Source: Micropterix aruncella
Lineage: Eukaryota; Arthropoda; Insecta; Lepidoptera; Micropterigidae
NCBI GenBank assembly: GCA_944548615.1
Contig: OX155961.1
Span: 30,362,770-30,426,769 of the forward strand
Length of the DNA: 64,000 nt
Direction: 5' to 3'
Position numbers and translations under genes: made by a program. Below the pieces are notes generated by a model. That model was given only the letters and a program-made list of their open reading frames with translations. It was not told the DNA's origin and did not search any database. Shown here one piece after another: positions 23,000 to 35,549 of this stretch. The first letter of the stretch is position 1, and each line of letters begins with the position of its first letter.

Positions 23000-24064
23000 T
23001 GTATTGCCGCAAGGGCGATGTACTTTAGGGACTTTTTATGGTAAACAGCCAAGGTGATTTTTGTTTCATGAAAACAGACATTTAGTATTTTATAATATTT
23101 ATATGAGAGGACAATTAAACCTGCAACCATTTGGTTACAATTTAAAACTTCACACATATTTACCAGCATCTTTTTATAATTAAATCATGAAAAATCTAAA
23201 AAATCGTCGAAATTATAGTGGACGGTAATCACGTTTGGCGTTGAATACTAGCATAAGGTTTCGTGATTCCAGACGATTTCTTATAAACCTATCTCCATAT
23301 GGTCCGCAGACACCAGCAGATGTTTCTTTGACTATTTTGAGCATTCGCCCTGTAGTTTAGTGCGGTAGAGAAAACCCTTGATAGTAGGTGTTCGTGGTCG
23401 GGACGTGGTCGGGTCGTATCACGCGGGGAAGACTTCAGACGTAGCTCTCCAGTATTTTGAAGAGGTGGTAGGATTAAACGGGACACGGTAAAAATGGAAT
23501 TGCCTGTATATCCGTCTGTAGTAGTTTTACTTCTTTATAGGATTAGCGAACTGATTCGACAGGGCGGGAAGGGGGAGCTGCAACGTACGTACATAGTAAT
23601 ATTCGCTACTCACTATTCGGTAATGATCATTTTGGTTATTTATTTATGTTTATATCGCTGAAAAACAATTGGGTCTTAAAACCAATGAGTCTAAAATAAT
23701 CTAACAATAATTAAGGCCTTTCCATTTTTTACGAAATTTCAACTCTATTCCAGCAGCATCAAATTTTTGAATTGTTTTTTAAAATCATTTTTCATATAAT
23801 ATCTTTCCGCATAGGGAGGTTTCGATAAATAACATGTTGTTTTTCTCCATACAAGAGCGATCCGGGCCACCTCTGGACCTGACAGGAAATACTGATCAAA
23901 GTCCATAGTCACCGCGTGGACCTTGACCAGTCCTTTCCCGTCGCGCGTATTCTTCTCCCTTCAAATAAGGGCAGAATGTAATTTTTATTTTCAAAACTGA
24001 TTCATGTTACGATTCGTTTAGGAACAAGCCACAAAATGTCATTAGTAATATCTCATTTTCACAA
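23000..24064. other. Intron stretch, no gene recognised
   Basis: Mixed sequence including a more GC-rich 200 bp (about 23850-23960, GAGCGATCCGGGCCACCTC). No coding match or terminal repeat was seen. Confidence 0.35.
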
Positions 24065-24760
24065 TAAAAATGGGTCAAGGGCAGCGACAAAAAAGTGCAA
24101 GAGTTTTGTAAAAGCTGATACTTCTAGATCAGACAGTATTTGTACCCCGGCCATAGAATGCCGGGGTACAGTCAGTAGGTCAGATGCCGGGACACTTGGC
24201 GCTGATGTTCTAGGAAAGGTCTAATTTTAATTAGCACCCCCAAAGTGTTTTAGAAAAGCTGAAAAGCCATCAGTAGACAGTGGATGCAATATAGAACTCG
24301 AAACGGATGGTCAGAATGCATAACAATAGAACGCGTGGCGTCAGTATTACCCCATACACGTCACAAAAATGAAGTCCCTGCAAATACGCCGGTACGTATT
24401 TGTCGGTAACTATTACGCATCGGTGTAATGTGCCGCGCAATATAATGGACTTAATTTTTGTGATATGTATGGAGTAATGCTGACGCCACGCATTATATTG
24501 ATGAGCAGTCTGACCATTTGTTTCGCGTTCTGTATTGCATCCACTGTCTACTGATAAATTTTCAGCATTTCCAAAATACTTTCGGGGTACTAATTAAAAT
24601 CACACCTTTCTTAGTACGCCAGCCCAAGGTGTCCCGGAGTCTTGCCTGCTGACTCTACCCCAGCATTCTATGACCAAAATACTGTCTGATCTGGAAGTAT
24701 CATCTTTTACAAAACTCTCGCATTTTTTTGTCTCTGCCTCTTGGCTAAAATGACATTGAT
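24065..24760. mobile_element. Large foldback element, ~330-bp arms
   Basis: The left arm (about 24070-24405) is the inverted, roughly 85% identical (by eye) copy of the right arm (about 24430-24755). Examples are AGTTTTGTAAAAGCTGATAC against the complement of GTATCATCTTTTACAAAACT, and CAGTAGACAGTGGATGCAAT repeated inverted at 24530-24550. Both arms can be read as KKC(K/E)SFVK(A/D)DTSRSDSI, so one arm is an inverted copy of the other or both derive from one captured sequence. There is also a perfect 11-bp hairpin at about 24140-24169. It ends about 40 bp before the 312-bp array. Confidence 0.75.
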
Positions 24761-24802
24761 CGTTTTCCCCCCGTGAACCTACAATTAGTCTGGCATTTTC
24801 AG

Positions 24803-25740
24803 GCACGTTGTCGGCATTATTATCGATAGTACATATTATAATATTAGCTTATGATGACTAGATATTTCTATTCATATAGGCTACAATGTTGTCGAAGACT
24901 ATGGCGGTTATTTACCGTATTTAATTATCTTATAATACTATGTTGTGGCTGACCTTGTCCTTGATAATGAATTGCGTGGATGTTTTAATTATCTAATTAT
25001 CTATCAACAAACATTCGTATCTATGCAGTCACTGCATAAATCATAGGATAAAGTTAAGATGTTAAGATACAGTAATTAAAATTAGTAATTAAGCATCAAA
25101 TGAAACGTTTGTTTGCACGTTGTCGGCATTATTATCGATAGTACATATTATAATATTAGCTTATGATGACTAGATATTTCTATTCATATAGGCTACAATG
25201 TTGTCGAAGACTATGGCGGTTATTTACCGTATTTAATTATCTTATAATACTATGTTGTGGCTGACCTTGTCCTTGATAATGAATTGCGTGGATGTTTTAA
25301 TTATCTAATTATCTATCAACAAACATTCGTATCTATGCAGTCACTGCATAAATCATAGGATAAAGTTAAGATGTTAAGATACAGTAATTAAAATTAGTAA
25401 TTAAGCATCAAATGAAACGTTTGTTTGCACGTTGTCGGCATTATTATCGATAGTACATATTATAATATTAGCTTATGATGACTAGATATTTCTATTCATA
25501 TAGGCTACAATGTTGTCGAAGACTATGGCGGTTATTTACCGTATTTAATTATCTTATAATACTATGTTGTGGCTGACCTTGTCCTTGATAATGAATTGCG
25601 TGGATGTTTTAATTATCTAATTATCTATCAACAAACATTCGTATCTATGCAGTCACTGCATAAATCATAGGATAAAGTTAAGATGTTAAGATACAGTAAT
25701 TAAAATTAGTAATTAAGCATCAAATGAAACGTTTGTTTGC
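24803..25740. repeat. Three identical 312-bp tandem repeats
   Basis: GCACGTTGTCGGCATTATTA starts at 24803, 25115 and 25427, with exactly 312 bp between starts, and the third unit ends at 25738 with two further bases. I saw no difference between the three units. Each contains TGCAGTCACTGCA, a near-palindrome. No ORF of note. It is either a very recent expansion or an assembly artefact. Confidence 0.95.
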
Positions 25741-26021
25741 TTTATTTTAATTTTCTGTTTAGATACATATCTGCACAGAACGTTGGTTATTATGTTACAA
25801 AAGGAAGGACTCTTGCGTTAATTTACGATTATTCGACGAATTTCAACGAAAAAAATGCTACACAAAAACCATTTGATGATTTCTATCTCTCATTTTATTA
25901 ATGTCGATTAAAAAAAATGGAAATTCTGAAAATCTCAAATTTGGATTTATTTAATGAGGTGTTATTGATATTTAAAATAATGATTAGGTACCCGTTAGTT
26001 ATCTGAGGCTACACAACTAGA

Positions 26022-26455
26022 GCTGTCAAATACAACGGGCGAGCCAGTCATCTCAGGAAGTTGTAACGATATTAGATCGTTCTGTCTCCCGTGAGGTGAG
26101 CGCAGAAGACTTGGGACGGAAAACAATCCACTGCCTAGTTACGCCACCTGCCCGTCAGAGGCCAATGCCTTACTGCTAGGCACCGGGAAAGGTACCCAGC
26201 GGGCAGCCTCGTTCCCTGACTACCAATTTTGAAAGGATATCTCCGTCTGGAATTAACCATCAGCATACCTCTAACCTCCTGACTGGTCACGGGTTTGAAG
26301 TCACTTGCGCGACCTCTACCTGCCGTATATTCAGCGGTTATTCGGTTTGATTTATCGCGGACCAAATCTTTTGCCTGGCTCTGAATTCAGGATCAGGCAG
26401 CGTAATGGTCATTTCAAGAGTGGTTGACGACGGGTCAACATCCACCCCGCTGCTT
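26022..26455 (-). repeat. GCR retroposon copy (minus, partial)
   Basis: Reverse complement of GCR from its 3' end (ATACAACGGGCGAGCC) through CACTTGCGCGACCTC to GACGGGTCAACATCCACC. Internal segments are missing. 25741-26021 before it holds nothing recognised. Confidence 0.7.
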
Positions 26456-26459
26456 AAGA

Positions 26460-26660
26460 GACAATATATTAAAATTGAAATAGAAATAGAAATATATTTA
26501 TTGTCCGAAATTGTGGTGGTACATTTTTGGTGATAATGCGTAAAACTATGTCTCTCACAATTACCTGTTATTATAACAGATTGACAAATTTACTTATCTG
26601 CTAAATTTACTTATCTGCTAATTATAATATCTTATTAAAACATGTAATTATTTCCATAGT
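26460..26660 (-). pseudogene. LINE 3' tail fragment (minus)
   Basis: AAATTGAAATAGAAATAGAAATATATTTATTG at the left edge reads as a (TTTCTA)n-type tail with polyadenylation-like sequence on the minus strand, followed by about 170 bp of probable 3' UTR. No coding part remains. Confidence 0.4.
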
Positions 26661-26667
26661 ACCAGAA

Positions 26668-26835
26668 ATTAGTCAGAGTGCACAGCTGATAGGCGTCGCC
26701 GAACGGTGCGCAAACCGTCCAGTAGCGTCCACCAGGAGAAACCGGTCCACCAGCCGTGAGGCCTGAGACGCGAGAGTCTTATCCGGGGTAGCCTTCTGCA
26801 CTTGGAGGCTTCTGAATAGGAGCTGAATCTTGAGT
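26668..26835 (-). repeat. GCR-related fragment (minus)
   Basis: Shares CAGAGTGCACAG, GCGCAAACCGTCCAG and GAGAGTCTTATCCGGG with GCR and with the 7891-8125 fragment, in reverse orientation. Truncated at both ends. Confidence 0.55.
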
Positions 26836-27323
26836 TGAGCCGATCCGAGAACAAAATGGATCTTATATGACCCAAGCTGCACGAAACCATTCGCTACCTC
26901 TGAGGCTATACAATGCTTTTTGACGGTCCAATTTTGGATTTATATGGATCGAAACGCTTACGGTCTTATTCAGAGACGTTGACTAAGTTAGTCAGCCCTG
27001 ATTTGCAAAAAACTGTATTCAGAAACGTTTAACAAGCCGTGATTAAGCTAATCACGGCTTAAACATGTGATTTGTGTTCATACATTCCTTAATCACGGCT
27101 CGTGGGCCTTGTAGAGTCTGTCTAAATCGATCGCAGCGCCTAATCAGCGCCTGTCGGCGAAACTGGAACTAAATACTGGCCGAAATCACAGTTCTCGGAC
27201 ACCTTAAACGAGAAAAAAGAAGAAGAACGCTCAGCAGTTTGACGTTTCATGTGTACACGATTTCTTTTCGTTTTTAGCGGTTTTTTCGGTATTTCTCACG
27301 ATTTTCATCGTACATAGCTTGAA

Positions 27324-28536
27324 ATGGATGAAATTTATGAAATTTTCGAACTAGACGAAATCTACGTCCACACTCCGAGAAGATATAAAGGCAGAGTGGA
27401 TCCATTCAAGATGTACGACGCGCAGGAATTTCGTCGTCGCTATCGCTTCACTAAGGAAGAAGTCAGAATAATCATAGACCTGGTGCGCGATGATCTGGTT
27501 GAAAGTGCTTGTCAGAGAGGAAAGCCCATTTCTGTAGAGCTGAAAGTGCTAGCCACCCTCAGTGGTTACGCACGTAAAAAGGTAAGGTTAGGTTGCTATG
27601 TTGTGCTGTTTGCTATATGTTGCGTATTTAAAAACGTTTATGCTTTTGTAGGTTCAAGATGACACTGCCCAAATGCATGGTTTCAGTCAATCCACCATGA
27701 GCCGAATAAATGTAGAAGTGTCGAGGGCATTAGCGCTGAAATTGCCGCAAGTGATTAGATTCCCAACGAGTTTGCCAGAGCAGGTAAAGGCAATGCAAGG
27801 CTTTCAAGCAATTGCCAATATGCCCCAAATTATAAGCGCCATTGACTGCACGCACATCCGGATTAAAAAAACTGGTGGAGATTTAGCCCAGATGTACATC
27901 AACAGAAAGAATTATTATTCCTTGAATGTTCAGGTACCTATCCATACATAAACAAACTCCTGGAATTATCAATTCGTGACAGAGCTAGAGTAGGAAAGTG
28001 AGCCTAACAATGTATTTCAATTTCAGGTTATGTGCGATGCAGACTGCCGCATCACCAATATCGTGGCTGGGTGGCGTGGAAGCGCTCATGATTCCCGCAT
28101 TTTTAATGAATGTGTGATGAAACGGCGCTTCGAAAATGGGGAATTCCAAGGGCGTCTGATAGGAGACAGCGGTTATGCGAGTGCGCCTTATATGTTGACA
28201 CCAGTCCTTAATCCAGCAACTAGAGCGCAGGAACAATATAATGAGGCACATTGTAGCACTCGGAATGTGATTGAAAGGCTTTTTGGGCAGTGGAAGCAAC
28301 GTTTTCGTTGCCTATTAATCGGCTTGAATGTCTCCCTTGAGACTGCGAAAACCATGATCGTCGCTATGTCAGTGTTGCACAATTTGGCATTAGATATGAG
28401 ACGAGGAGCTGATGATTGGAGCGATAGTGACGATGATGACGAGCGGCAAGTTGATGAGAATCCGAGACCCCAAAATGGAAATGAGAATGTTTCAGGAAAT
28501 GTTTCCAGGGCTTTATATATAGCCAATAATTTTTAA
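27324..28536 (+). CDS. Harbinger transposase (HARBI1-like), three exons
   Basis: DDE transposase that excises and inserts the surrounding element in the nucleus. Predicted exons are 27324-27581, 27652-27933 and 28027-28536. The introns (GTAAGG...GTAG, 70 bp; GTACCT...TTCAG, 93 bp) are both phase 0, giving 349 aa, the usual Harbinger length. Visible features are a helix-turn-helix-like GFSQSTMSRINVEVSRA (96-112), catalytic D151 in SAIDCTH, the GSAHDSRIF motif (198-206), D227 in GDSGYA, and E263 in NVIERLFGQWKQRF. The acidic tail DDWSDSDDDDE lies near the C-terminus. The ATG at 27324 has a good context (GAAATGG). No frameshift or stop was seen. In this superfamily the transposase needs the Myb-like partner for nuclear import and DNA binding, and that partner is present downstream on the opposite strand. 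Confidence 0.9.
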
Positions 28537-29138
28537 GTATCAGTGTGACCTGCTGATGGAATTTAATATTTTCACACTTTTGTAATATCAATATTTTAAT
28601 ATTTCAACACTTTTGGCTCATGGACCACAATCCACATATACAATTTATTGTCAATTTTTATCAGTAATATTTACGTTTGTTTTTTTTTCAGGTCGCTTTT
28701 GGCTCATGGATACAAACTGAGCTATTAACCCGGCCTTCGGGGGCCCGGAGGTTTTCCAGGCTCACCTGGGCAATTCTCGGTGGACGCGTTCTCGTCGCGG
28801 GAGTGAGTGCTGCTTTGCAGTAGCTAAGTTCCACCCGGGGACCTCCGCCCATGGGGTATATACATGGGTCCCTGCCCAGGGTAACGGGTGAAGGTTCTAA
28901 CACCAAGGCACTAATGGCGACGAAGTACCTACTTGCTTATTGATGTGGTTGAAATGTTTCTAATTAATTAGTGTACTTATATGTTCTGTAATTTTTGGTA
29001 ATAATAATGTTCTGTAATAAAATTCTACGAAATGAGATGATTGCCTTTCTGTTTCTAATAATATATATTTGATGATATTTTGTATATTATATTCTTTATA
29101 GAATTGATTAAATGGATGTTTTAAAAGAAAATAATAAT

Positions 29139-29560
<422 letters not shown>

Positions 29561-29617
29561 TTTTACTGCGAATCATCATCCTATGAACGGATTATTTACA
29601 AAACCTTATCAAATATA

Positions 29618-29743
<126 letters not shown>

Positions 29744-29785
29744 ATTTGAGATTTATAGTTAGTAAGAGGATAAAGGTGAGTACCT

Positions 29786-29850
29786 TAGCCAAACGTTTCG
29801 GACCCCGTGGCTCCTTCCTCAGCGGCGAGAAGAATACTTCTCGCCGCTGA
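29786..29850 (-). ncRNA. Possible hammerhead-like motif (partial)
   Basis: On the minus strand a perfect 14-bp stem with 4-nt loop (29819-29850) is followed by CTGAGGA (29816-29822), an AGGAGCCACGGGGTCC stretch able to form a short stem, and GAAAC (29795-29799). CUGANGA, helix II and GAAA are the hammerhead core order found in Penelope-like elements. I could not find a clear helix III partner for the CGTTTGG that follows, so the catalytic fold is unproven and it may be a decayed copy. Confidence 0.35.
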
Positions 29851-30725
29851 ATATTCTGGTCGCTTCTCGAGTATTGCTGCACTCTATACAGGGAGCGTAA
29901 AATTCACATGGCAGATATTGTTGTATATGGTAAACAAAAAAATAAAAATTCATTCCTCAAAAAATAAACAATTTATTGCTCAAAAATACTATACAGAATA
30001 TTGCTAAAATATACAGAAATAATTAGGTATGTTATTTAAAAACAAGTCAGAGTCCATGTTCTGCTTCATTATTATATGGATCAGGAACGCAACATTGAGT
30101 CTTCACCCGTTACCCTGGGCAGGGACCCATGTATATACCCCATGGGCGGAGGTCCCCGGGTGGAACTCAGCTACTGCTAAGCAGCACTCACTCCCGCGAC
30201 TAGAACGCGTCCACCGAGAATTGCCCAGGTGAGCCTGGAAAACCTCCGGGCCCCCGAAGGCCGGGTTAATAGCTCAGTTTGTATCCATGAGCCAAAAGCG
30301 ACCTAAAAAAAACAAACATATAAATATCACCAGTAAAAATTGTCGAATAAAAAATATATACTTAGGATTTCATCAAAAATTGTATATGTGGATTGTCAAA
30401 TCACATGTCGCTGGATCTGCACTGGTCATTTGAAGGCCGGACTCCCTGCAAACGGATTATTGTTTGTAATCTTACATATACTTACAAATACAACAATCTT
30501 ACAATACAAATACTTATCTTATGCAGTAGAATCACTGGCAGCAAGGAGAGATGTTGGAGAATTGGCAAGACGAGATGCAGTGGCAGCGTGCATATTACGA
30601 GGTTTTGCAGGAGCGGTAGGCAGGATGTGTGAGGATTTGTCAAGTTATAATGGCGAACACTACATAGTGGGCGAGTCTATTGGTTACTGAAGTACAGCAT
30701 CGTCAGTTAGTCGTTTGCCTTCAGT

Positions 30726-32061
30726 TCAGTTCAGTTCAGAGGAAGTGTTCAGCTTCCTCATCTTGTACTCGTGTTCTTTTTTCATGTAAGCCAACAATAA
30801 CTGGTGCCTTTCCTCTTCCCTTTTCTCTTTATTGTCGAATTCGTCCTTCATCAGTTTTAGCTTTAGAGCGTGGGTTTCCGCTTTCATTTTGCAAAGGGTT
30901 TCCTCGTACTTTCCCCCATATTGGAATACGGGCTTTTTCCTTTTCAGACCCTGTAATTTAAAAAATATATATTTTATATCTGGACTACTGAGCATCTAAA
31001 TTATATAATATTTATAATTCATACTAACAGCAGCTTTAACACGATTAGATGTGACCTGGTGGCTGCTGATTCCTCGGAGTTCGCCCATTGTATTCATGGT
31101 TGAAAGTAGACCAGTTTGCGGGCGATGAGGTGTGACAATATCTCGAAGTTGGGGTTCCTGCTGGCTGCTATCTCCTATGCAAGTGAAGTTAGCGATGCGG
31201 CGGGGAGAAGGAAATTCCTGCTGACTGCCTGCTGCGATGACATTGTCCACATCTGACGACGGTGAACGATTCACGATAAGGGGAGCATTAACATCTATGC
31301 TACACCCTGCGATGGGCATATGGGGTGTTGAAGGCGAAGGGGCCTGTGAATAGGCGATGACCACATTGTCGAGAATTGAAATCTCGTCCAAGGGGTCGGT
31401 GTTGACCGGTGGATTCATAGCTAGACCGGTGGATTCGTAGTGGCCGTCACTATCCAAACTGAAGTGATCTTCCACAAATATATGTGGAAGGGCCTCCTTA
31501 ATCGCCCAGTCCATCGACGTCACCTTTACTTCATTCGAACCGCCGCCAGTGCGTTTCTGCGCATTTAAAAACATGGAAATGTTCTTCTTCGCCGCTTGCT
31601 TCATTCTATGCCACTGCTCTCTCAATTTACCAATCGCTCGATTCTCCTTGCCGACCAGTAAACAAAAACTGAAAAAAAAGGTTCAAAATATATTACTATC
31701 ATCGGAAATGTCATTCATAACATAACTATTGATACAATTTGTCAAATGGCTAATAGAAACGATTGATGTTACAACTGGAGCTAGCTTCAAACAACGATCT
31801 TGGCTCAAACTTCAGTAAGAAACAATCAAGGCTACATACAGGATAATTAGTTATCCGGGCGCCATTTATACTTATAAATACGTACTTCTTGTGTATATCA
31901 GTCCAAGAAGACAGTTTCATCTTGGTAATATTGGTGTCCGCTTGCTTATTTTCAACGATGTCCATGTGGCTTTTAACGAGGTCGAACAGAATGGCGCGTT
32001 CATTGTCGTCCCAATTTTGCTGCCGTTGAAATTTCGGGCGCTTTGCACTGTCACTGGCCAT
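30726..32061 (-). CDS. Harbinger Myb/SANT-like partner protein, three exons
   Basis: Second gene of the Harbinger element. Predicted exons (minus) are 32061-31886, 31668-31029 and 30950-30726. The splice sites (GTACGT...TTTTTTTCAG; GTTAGT...AAATTACAG) join in frame to 346 aa. The N-terminus has a Myb/SANT-like helix set: NWDDNERAILFDLVKSHMD (16-34), KLSSWTDIHKK, then LREQWHRMKQAAKKN after the first junction. A serine/proline-rich middle follows, and the C-terminus is strongly charged and helical (KMKAETHALKLKLMKDEFDNK...), probably coiled coil. In characterised Harbingers this protein binds the ends and recruits the transposase to the nucleus. Start ATG at 32061; no stop or frameshift inside the exons. 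Confidence 0.85.
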
Positions 32062-32380
32062 GATCTAAAATAAAAGTTGCTTCGAACTCCGCGATAAATG
32101 CTCACGTCCACTGTCTTTACCGGAAAGAACGAAAAGACAACACACAAATGGCGCGAAATAATACTCGAAAGTGACAGCTCCCTTCACTACCATAGACAAT
32201 ATTCCTTAAAATGACGGTTGTTGTCAGGGGGCGGAGCTTAATCCCGTGATTTACAAAACATCTGTTTAAGAATGACTCTGCATAGCCTGTGGAGGAGTGG
32301 GGTTAATCAAGGCTTGTTTGGTGATTTGTTAATCAGAGGTTAGTCACGCTGTTTAAGCCGGACTCTGAATAACACCGTTA

Positions 32381-33479
32381 CTGTTTGTCTTAACCACAGG
32401 TACCCAAACTTTTTGGTCCTATAGAACACTTCCTGCTGATTTTCTTTATTTTCTATTGGCGCCTGCCTAATAATGAATTTCCCTTAACTTATTAACTTAA
32501 TAGCTACATGTTTTTTTGACAGCTGGCACAGTACTGATCACTTACATAGGATTTTTGGTAAAGTGGACAGTTGTAAAAAATGAAAAACGTGTATTTTTTT
32601 ATTCGTAGCTTTATTGAAAATTAATTTAACGTTACACGGTGCTCATTCATTTCTAAGCTACCATGACCTTTAAGTACGAACTATTTGAGAAAGCCACACA
32701 TAACTGCTCATGTAGCACTACCTCGCATGCTCAATAATTGAAGCGCATCCGTTTATGTTGTTAGTCATGTGTTAGTCATGCCTCCCCAATCGACTAGTGA
32801 TGCGATTTGAGGTGAATTTTTCATTCCATGATACTCGTGACAATAATATAAGTTTAAAATGCTAGGCTGAAGCACACACTCTGTTTTAGGTGTAATACGA
32901 ATTTTACGGACCGCATAAACGTTTATGATAACCTGCCTGCTGACTTGGGTCCGCTAACTTGGATCCCCATTTACATCTTGTGCACCCCCATTTTTTTTCG
33001 CTGACATGGACCCACTGCAAATCGAAATCGACCCTGGGGGTCCATATAGACTACTTATCTAAACCATGCTATGTTCCCACAAACTATTTAAATAATGTTA
33101 TTATAAGCAATACTTAGAATTTTCAGTTTGGAACGTTATTTACAACCTATAAGGTCCTTCAAAATCTGAGTTTAGGTCGTGTATATCGTCAGTCCTAATT
33201 TTAAAGACAAAGATGTTTTTTAACGATGGTAGTCAAAGTCTCATGCGATATTCCTATGTTATTAGTTTTGACTTTTTACTTATATTCATGGACATATTAA
33301 ATGCTCGATTCCTTTTTATAAAAATAACCTTAAGTCACTAAATAAAACTAAAGAAGTAAAAAGCCTGAAAAAATTCAATTAATTGCAATTAAAAAAATAA
33401 GCATAGAAGCCTCGTGAATGGTCTTTACTATGTGTTAAAATAGCATGCACATTAAATGACAAGTAAATATTATAAATAT
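32381..33479. other. Intron stretch without recognised feature
   Basis: About 1.1 kb with no supported gene or repeat. The TACCCAAACTTTTTGGTCC area around 32401 resembles a transposon end but I could not match a partner. Confidence 0.35.
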
Positions 33480-33545
33480 ATAAATAAAAATTATAAATAA
33501 ATAAATAAATTTTATAAATAAATAAATAAATAAATATTATTAGTA
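33480..33545. repeat. (AAATA)n low-complexity tract
   Basis: Runs of TAAATAAATAAA with TTATAAAT interruptions. It may be the tail of a retroposon, but no body was identified. Confidence 0.7.
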
Positions 33546-33749
33546 ATAAAAAAACTCGTTGACTCACAAAAAGTGAACTTCTTTTTCTTCTTCCTAAACC
33601 CTCTCCCATTTGACATTCCACCAGATCTGCACTATTTAAAAATATATAATAATATAACTTTATTTACTCATATAATTACAATTTTGTTGGATATATTATA
33701 ACAGTTCCGCAGGATTGTCGCGCTTTCCTTATTTACATGACCAAAATGA

Positions 33750-34280
33750 AACAACCGCGTGCGCTGCCAGGCGGTTTGCCCATTGTGCGGCGTAAGTCAA
33801 TCGACTGTGCACTCTACAGGGGGGGGGGGGGGGTCTGAAAATGATCTTATACATTACCTAAAAACCCGCTTCTTAGGTGTGTAACCCCCGCGGTGATTGT
33901 TAATCTGGTCTACTCTTGAAAGGACCTGTTCGCCTGTTTCCATGTTAAAGACGGGCAAAGGGCGACACGTTCCGCGATAAATTCTAACTGAATTACCGCC
34001 AACATCAGGTAGAGGTCACGCAGGCAACTTCGAATCTGCAACTAGACTGGAGGATGGAGAAATCCGTCCAAATCTGGTAGTGAGGGCGTCAGGTCGGGCC
34101 GCTGGTGTCACTTCCCAGTGCCTCGCGGTAAGGCGTTGGACCCTCACGGGCTCGTCGGTGGAGTAAGAGAGTGTTTTGTCTTTGTCCGCTAAGTTCTTAC
34201 GTTCACTGCATGGGAGAAAGAGCGACCAATGTCGTAAAAACTCCCTGGGGTCATGGGCTCGCCCGTTGTTTTGACACCCC
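33750..34280 (+). repeat. GCR retroposon, diverged copy
   Basis: Contains GTGCGCTGCCAGGCGGTTTG, GTGCGGCGTAAGTCAATCG, a 13-G run, TTCCGCGATAAATTC, CTCGCGGTAAGGCGTTGG and ends GCTCGCCCGTTGTTTTGAC, the GCR order. It is more diverged than the copies with TSDs. I did not find a clear TSD. Confidence 0.7.
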
Positions 34281-34719
34281 CAGACAAGCGCCGCCTATAA
34301 ATCATCTTCGTTACGATTACGAGGGGTTCGTTTGTCTAACGAGACATATCGTTTGAGGGTTGTCGCTGAAAATGGGCGGATTTTCAGCGATAAAAGTGTA
34401 TTAGACATCATTCGGCAGAATTGCTGAAATAAATTTCATTTCCAATCTCGGCTGGAACTTTTCGCTTTCCTTTCATTGTAATTGCTTAACTGTTTTCATT
34501 GTCCTCCCCCATCGACAAAAGGGAATGATATTGTTAGGGATTTCAAAAGGTTCTGCCTCAATTTATCGGTCGTATCCTATTACGCCGTATTTTAAAACGG
34601 GACGGTAGATAAGCTGCCCCATTATGGTGGGGGAAGAAGTGTATGATGATGATAATACTGCCTTGATTACAACAGACACAGTCATAGACAACCAAGACCT
34701 CTTGGGTTTTTGATAAGAG
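34281..34719. other. No recognised feature
   Basis: Sequence between the GCR copy and the hAT element. No coding match. Confidence 0.35.
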
Positions 34720-35434
34720 CAGGGCTGTCAAACGGCAAGTGCCCCAAGAGCCTATTAAAAAAAAATGCGGTTTCTAAAATATTTCGTATGCAACTTTATC
34801 AGTGAGTTTTAATAGGTATGGTATACAAAAGTAAACGCGTTTGTATTATAATTTTAATTTATTTTAAAAATATTAAATTATAAAAAAAATGTGGGAAATT
34901 TGAGGACGTTGCTTTTCACTAAGTAATGCATCATTATTAACTTTATTATTTGTTGTTGATAAACGAAGCAACTGAGTAAGTGATATCAAAGAGAGAACAT
35001 CTATATTGTGACTTTCAAAATGTTGGACAAATTTCATGTTGGAAAAGCTGCTTTCGCAAAGACACATGTTTACCAGCATTGAGCCCAGTGTAAGCTCTAA
35101 GTTTCGCAAGTTAAGGTATCGTTTTTCTGGCAGCAACTTGAAGAAGCCCATCCAGTTTTAGTTCTTCTTTGGTAAAATGGATCTGTGAAGGTGTGCTCTG
35201 CTTACATTCTCAACTGAAATCATAAGGGGCTGAGTAAAAACTGAAATCTTTCTTTAGATTTTTTAAAGTCGCTTAACCGATTTTGGAATTCTTCTTAATT
35301 GTGTCAATGTATTTTATGTGAGGTAAAATTGAGACTTCCTCAAAGTCTTTCATTTCTTGAAAATGCTCCGCGGGCGGCAAAAAGTGAGGTCCCGGGCCGC
35401 ATACGGCCCGCGGGCCTCATGTTGGACAGCCCTG
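34720..35434 (-). mobile_element. hAT deletion derivative with transposase C-terminal remnant
   Basis: Ends CAGGGCTGTCAAACG and TGTTGGACAGCCCTG form the inverted repeat typical of one hAT lineage, with an adjoining GGCCCGCGGGCCTCAT block at the right end. The flanking 8-mers GATAAGAG and ATTTAGAG are only partly alike. On the minus strand, 34873-35151 encodes YLNLRNLELTLGSMLVNMC and LCESSFSNMKFVQHF, the hAT C-terminal dimerisation region (usual form ...GSTYLCESSFSNMKFIKS...). Most of the transposase is missing. Confidence 0.8.
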
Positions 35435-35549
35435 ATTTAGAGTATGCTTGTGATGATGATAATAATACTTCCCTGTTTACAACAGTATTCTCTACTAACT
35501 AAGTTATTTGTTTTATCGGAATTAAAATAAGAATAAGAATAATCCATAT
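35435..35549. other. Spacer between hAT and PLE elements
   Basis: Short AT-rich spacer. GATGATGATAATAATACT resembles 34645-34660 on the other side of the hAT element. Confidence 0.3.

Noticed and set aside
24803..25740. CRISPR-like array
   Set aside because: Units are 312 bp and adjacent without spacers, in eukaryotic sequence.
30340..30690. A 116-codon plus-strand frame between the foldback and the Myb gene
   Set aside because: It overlaps the foldback arm and shows no domain. It is probably chance.
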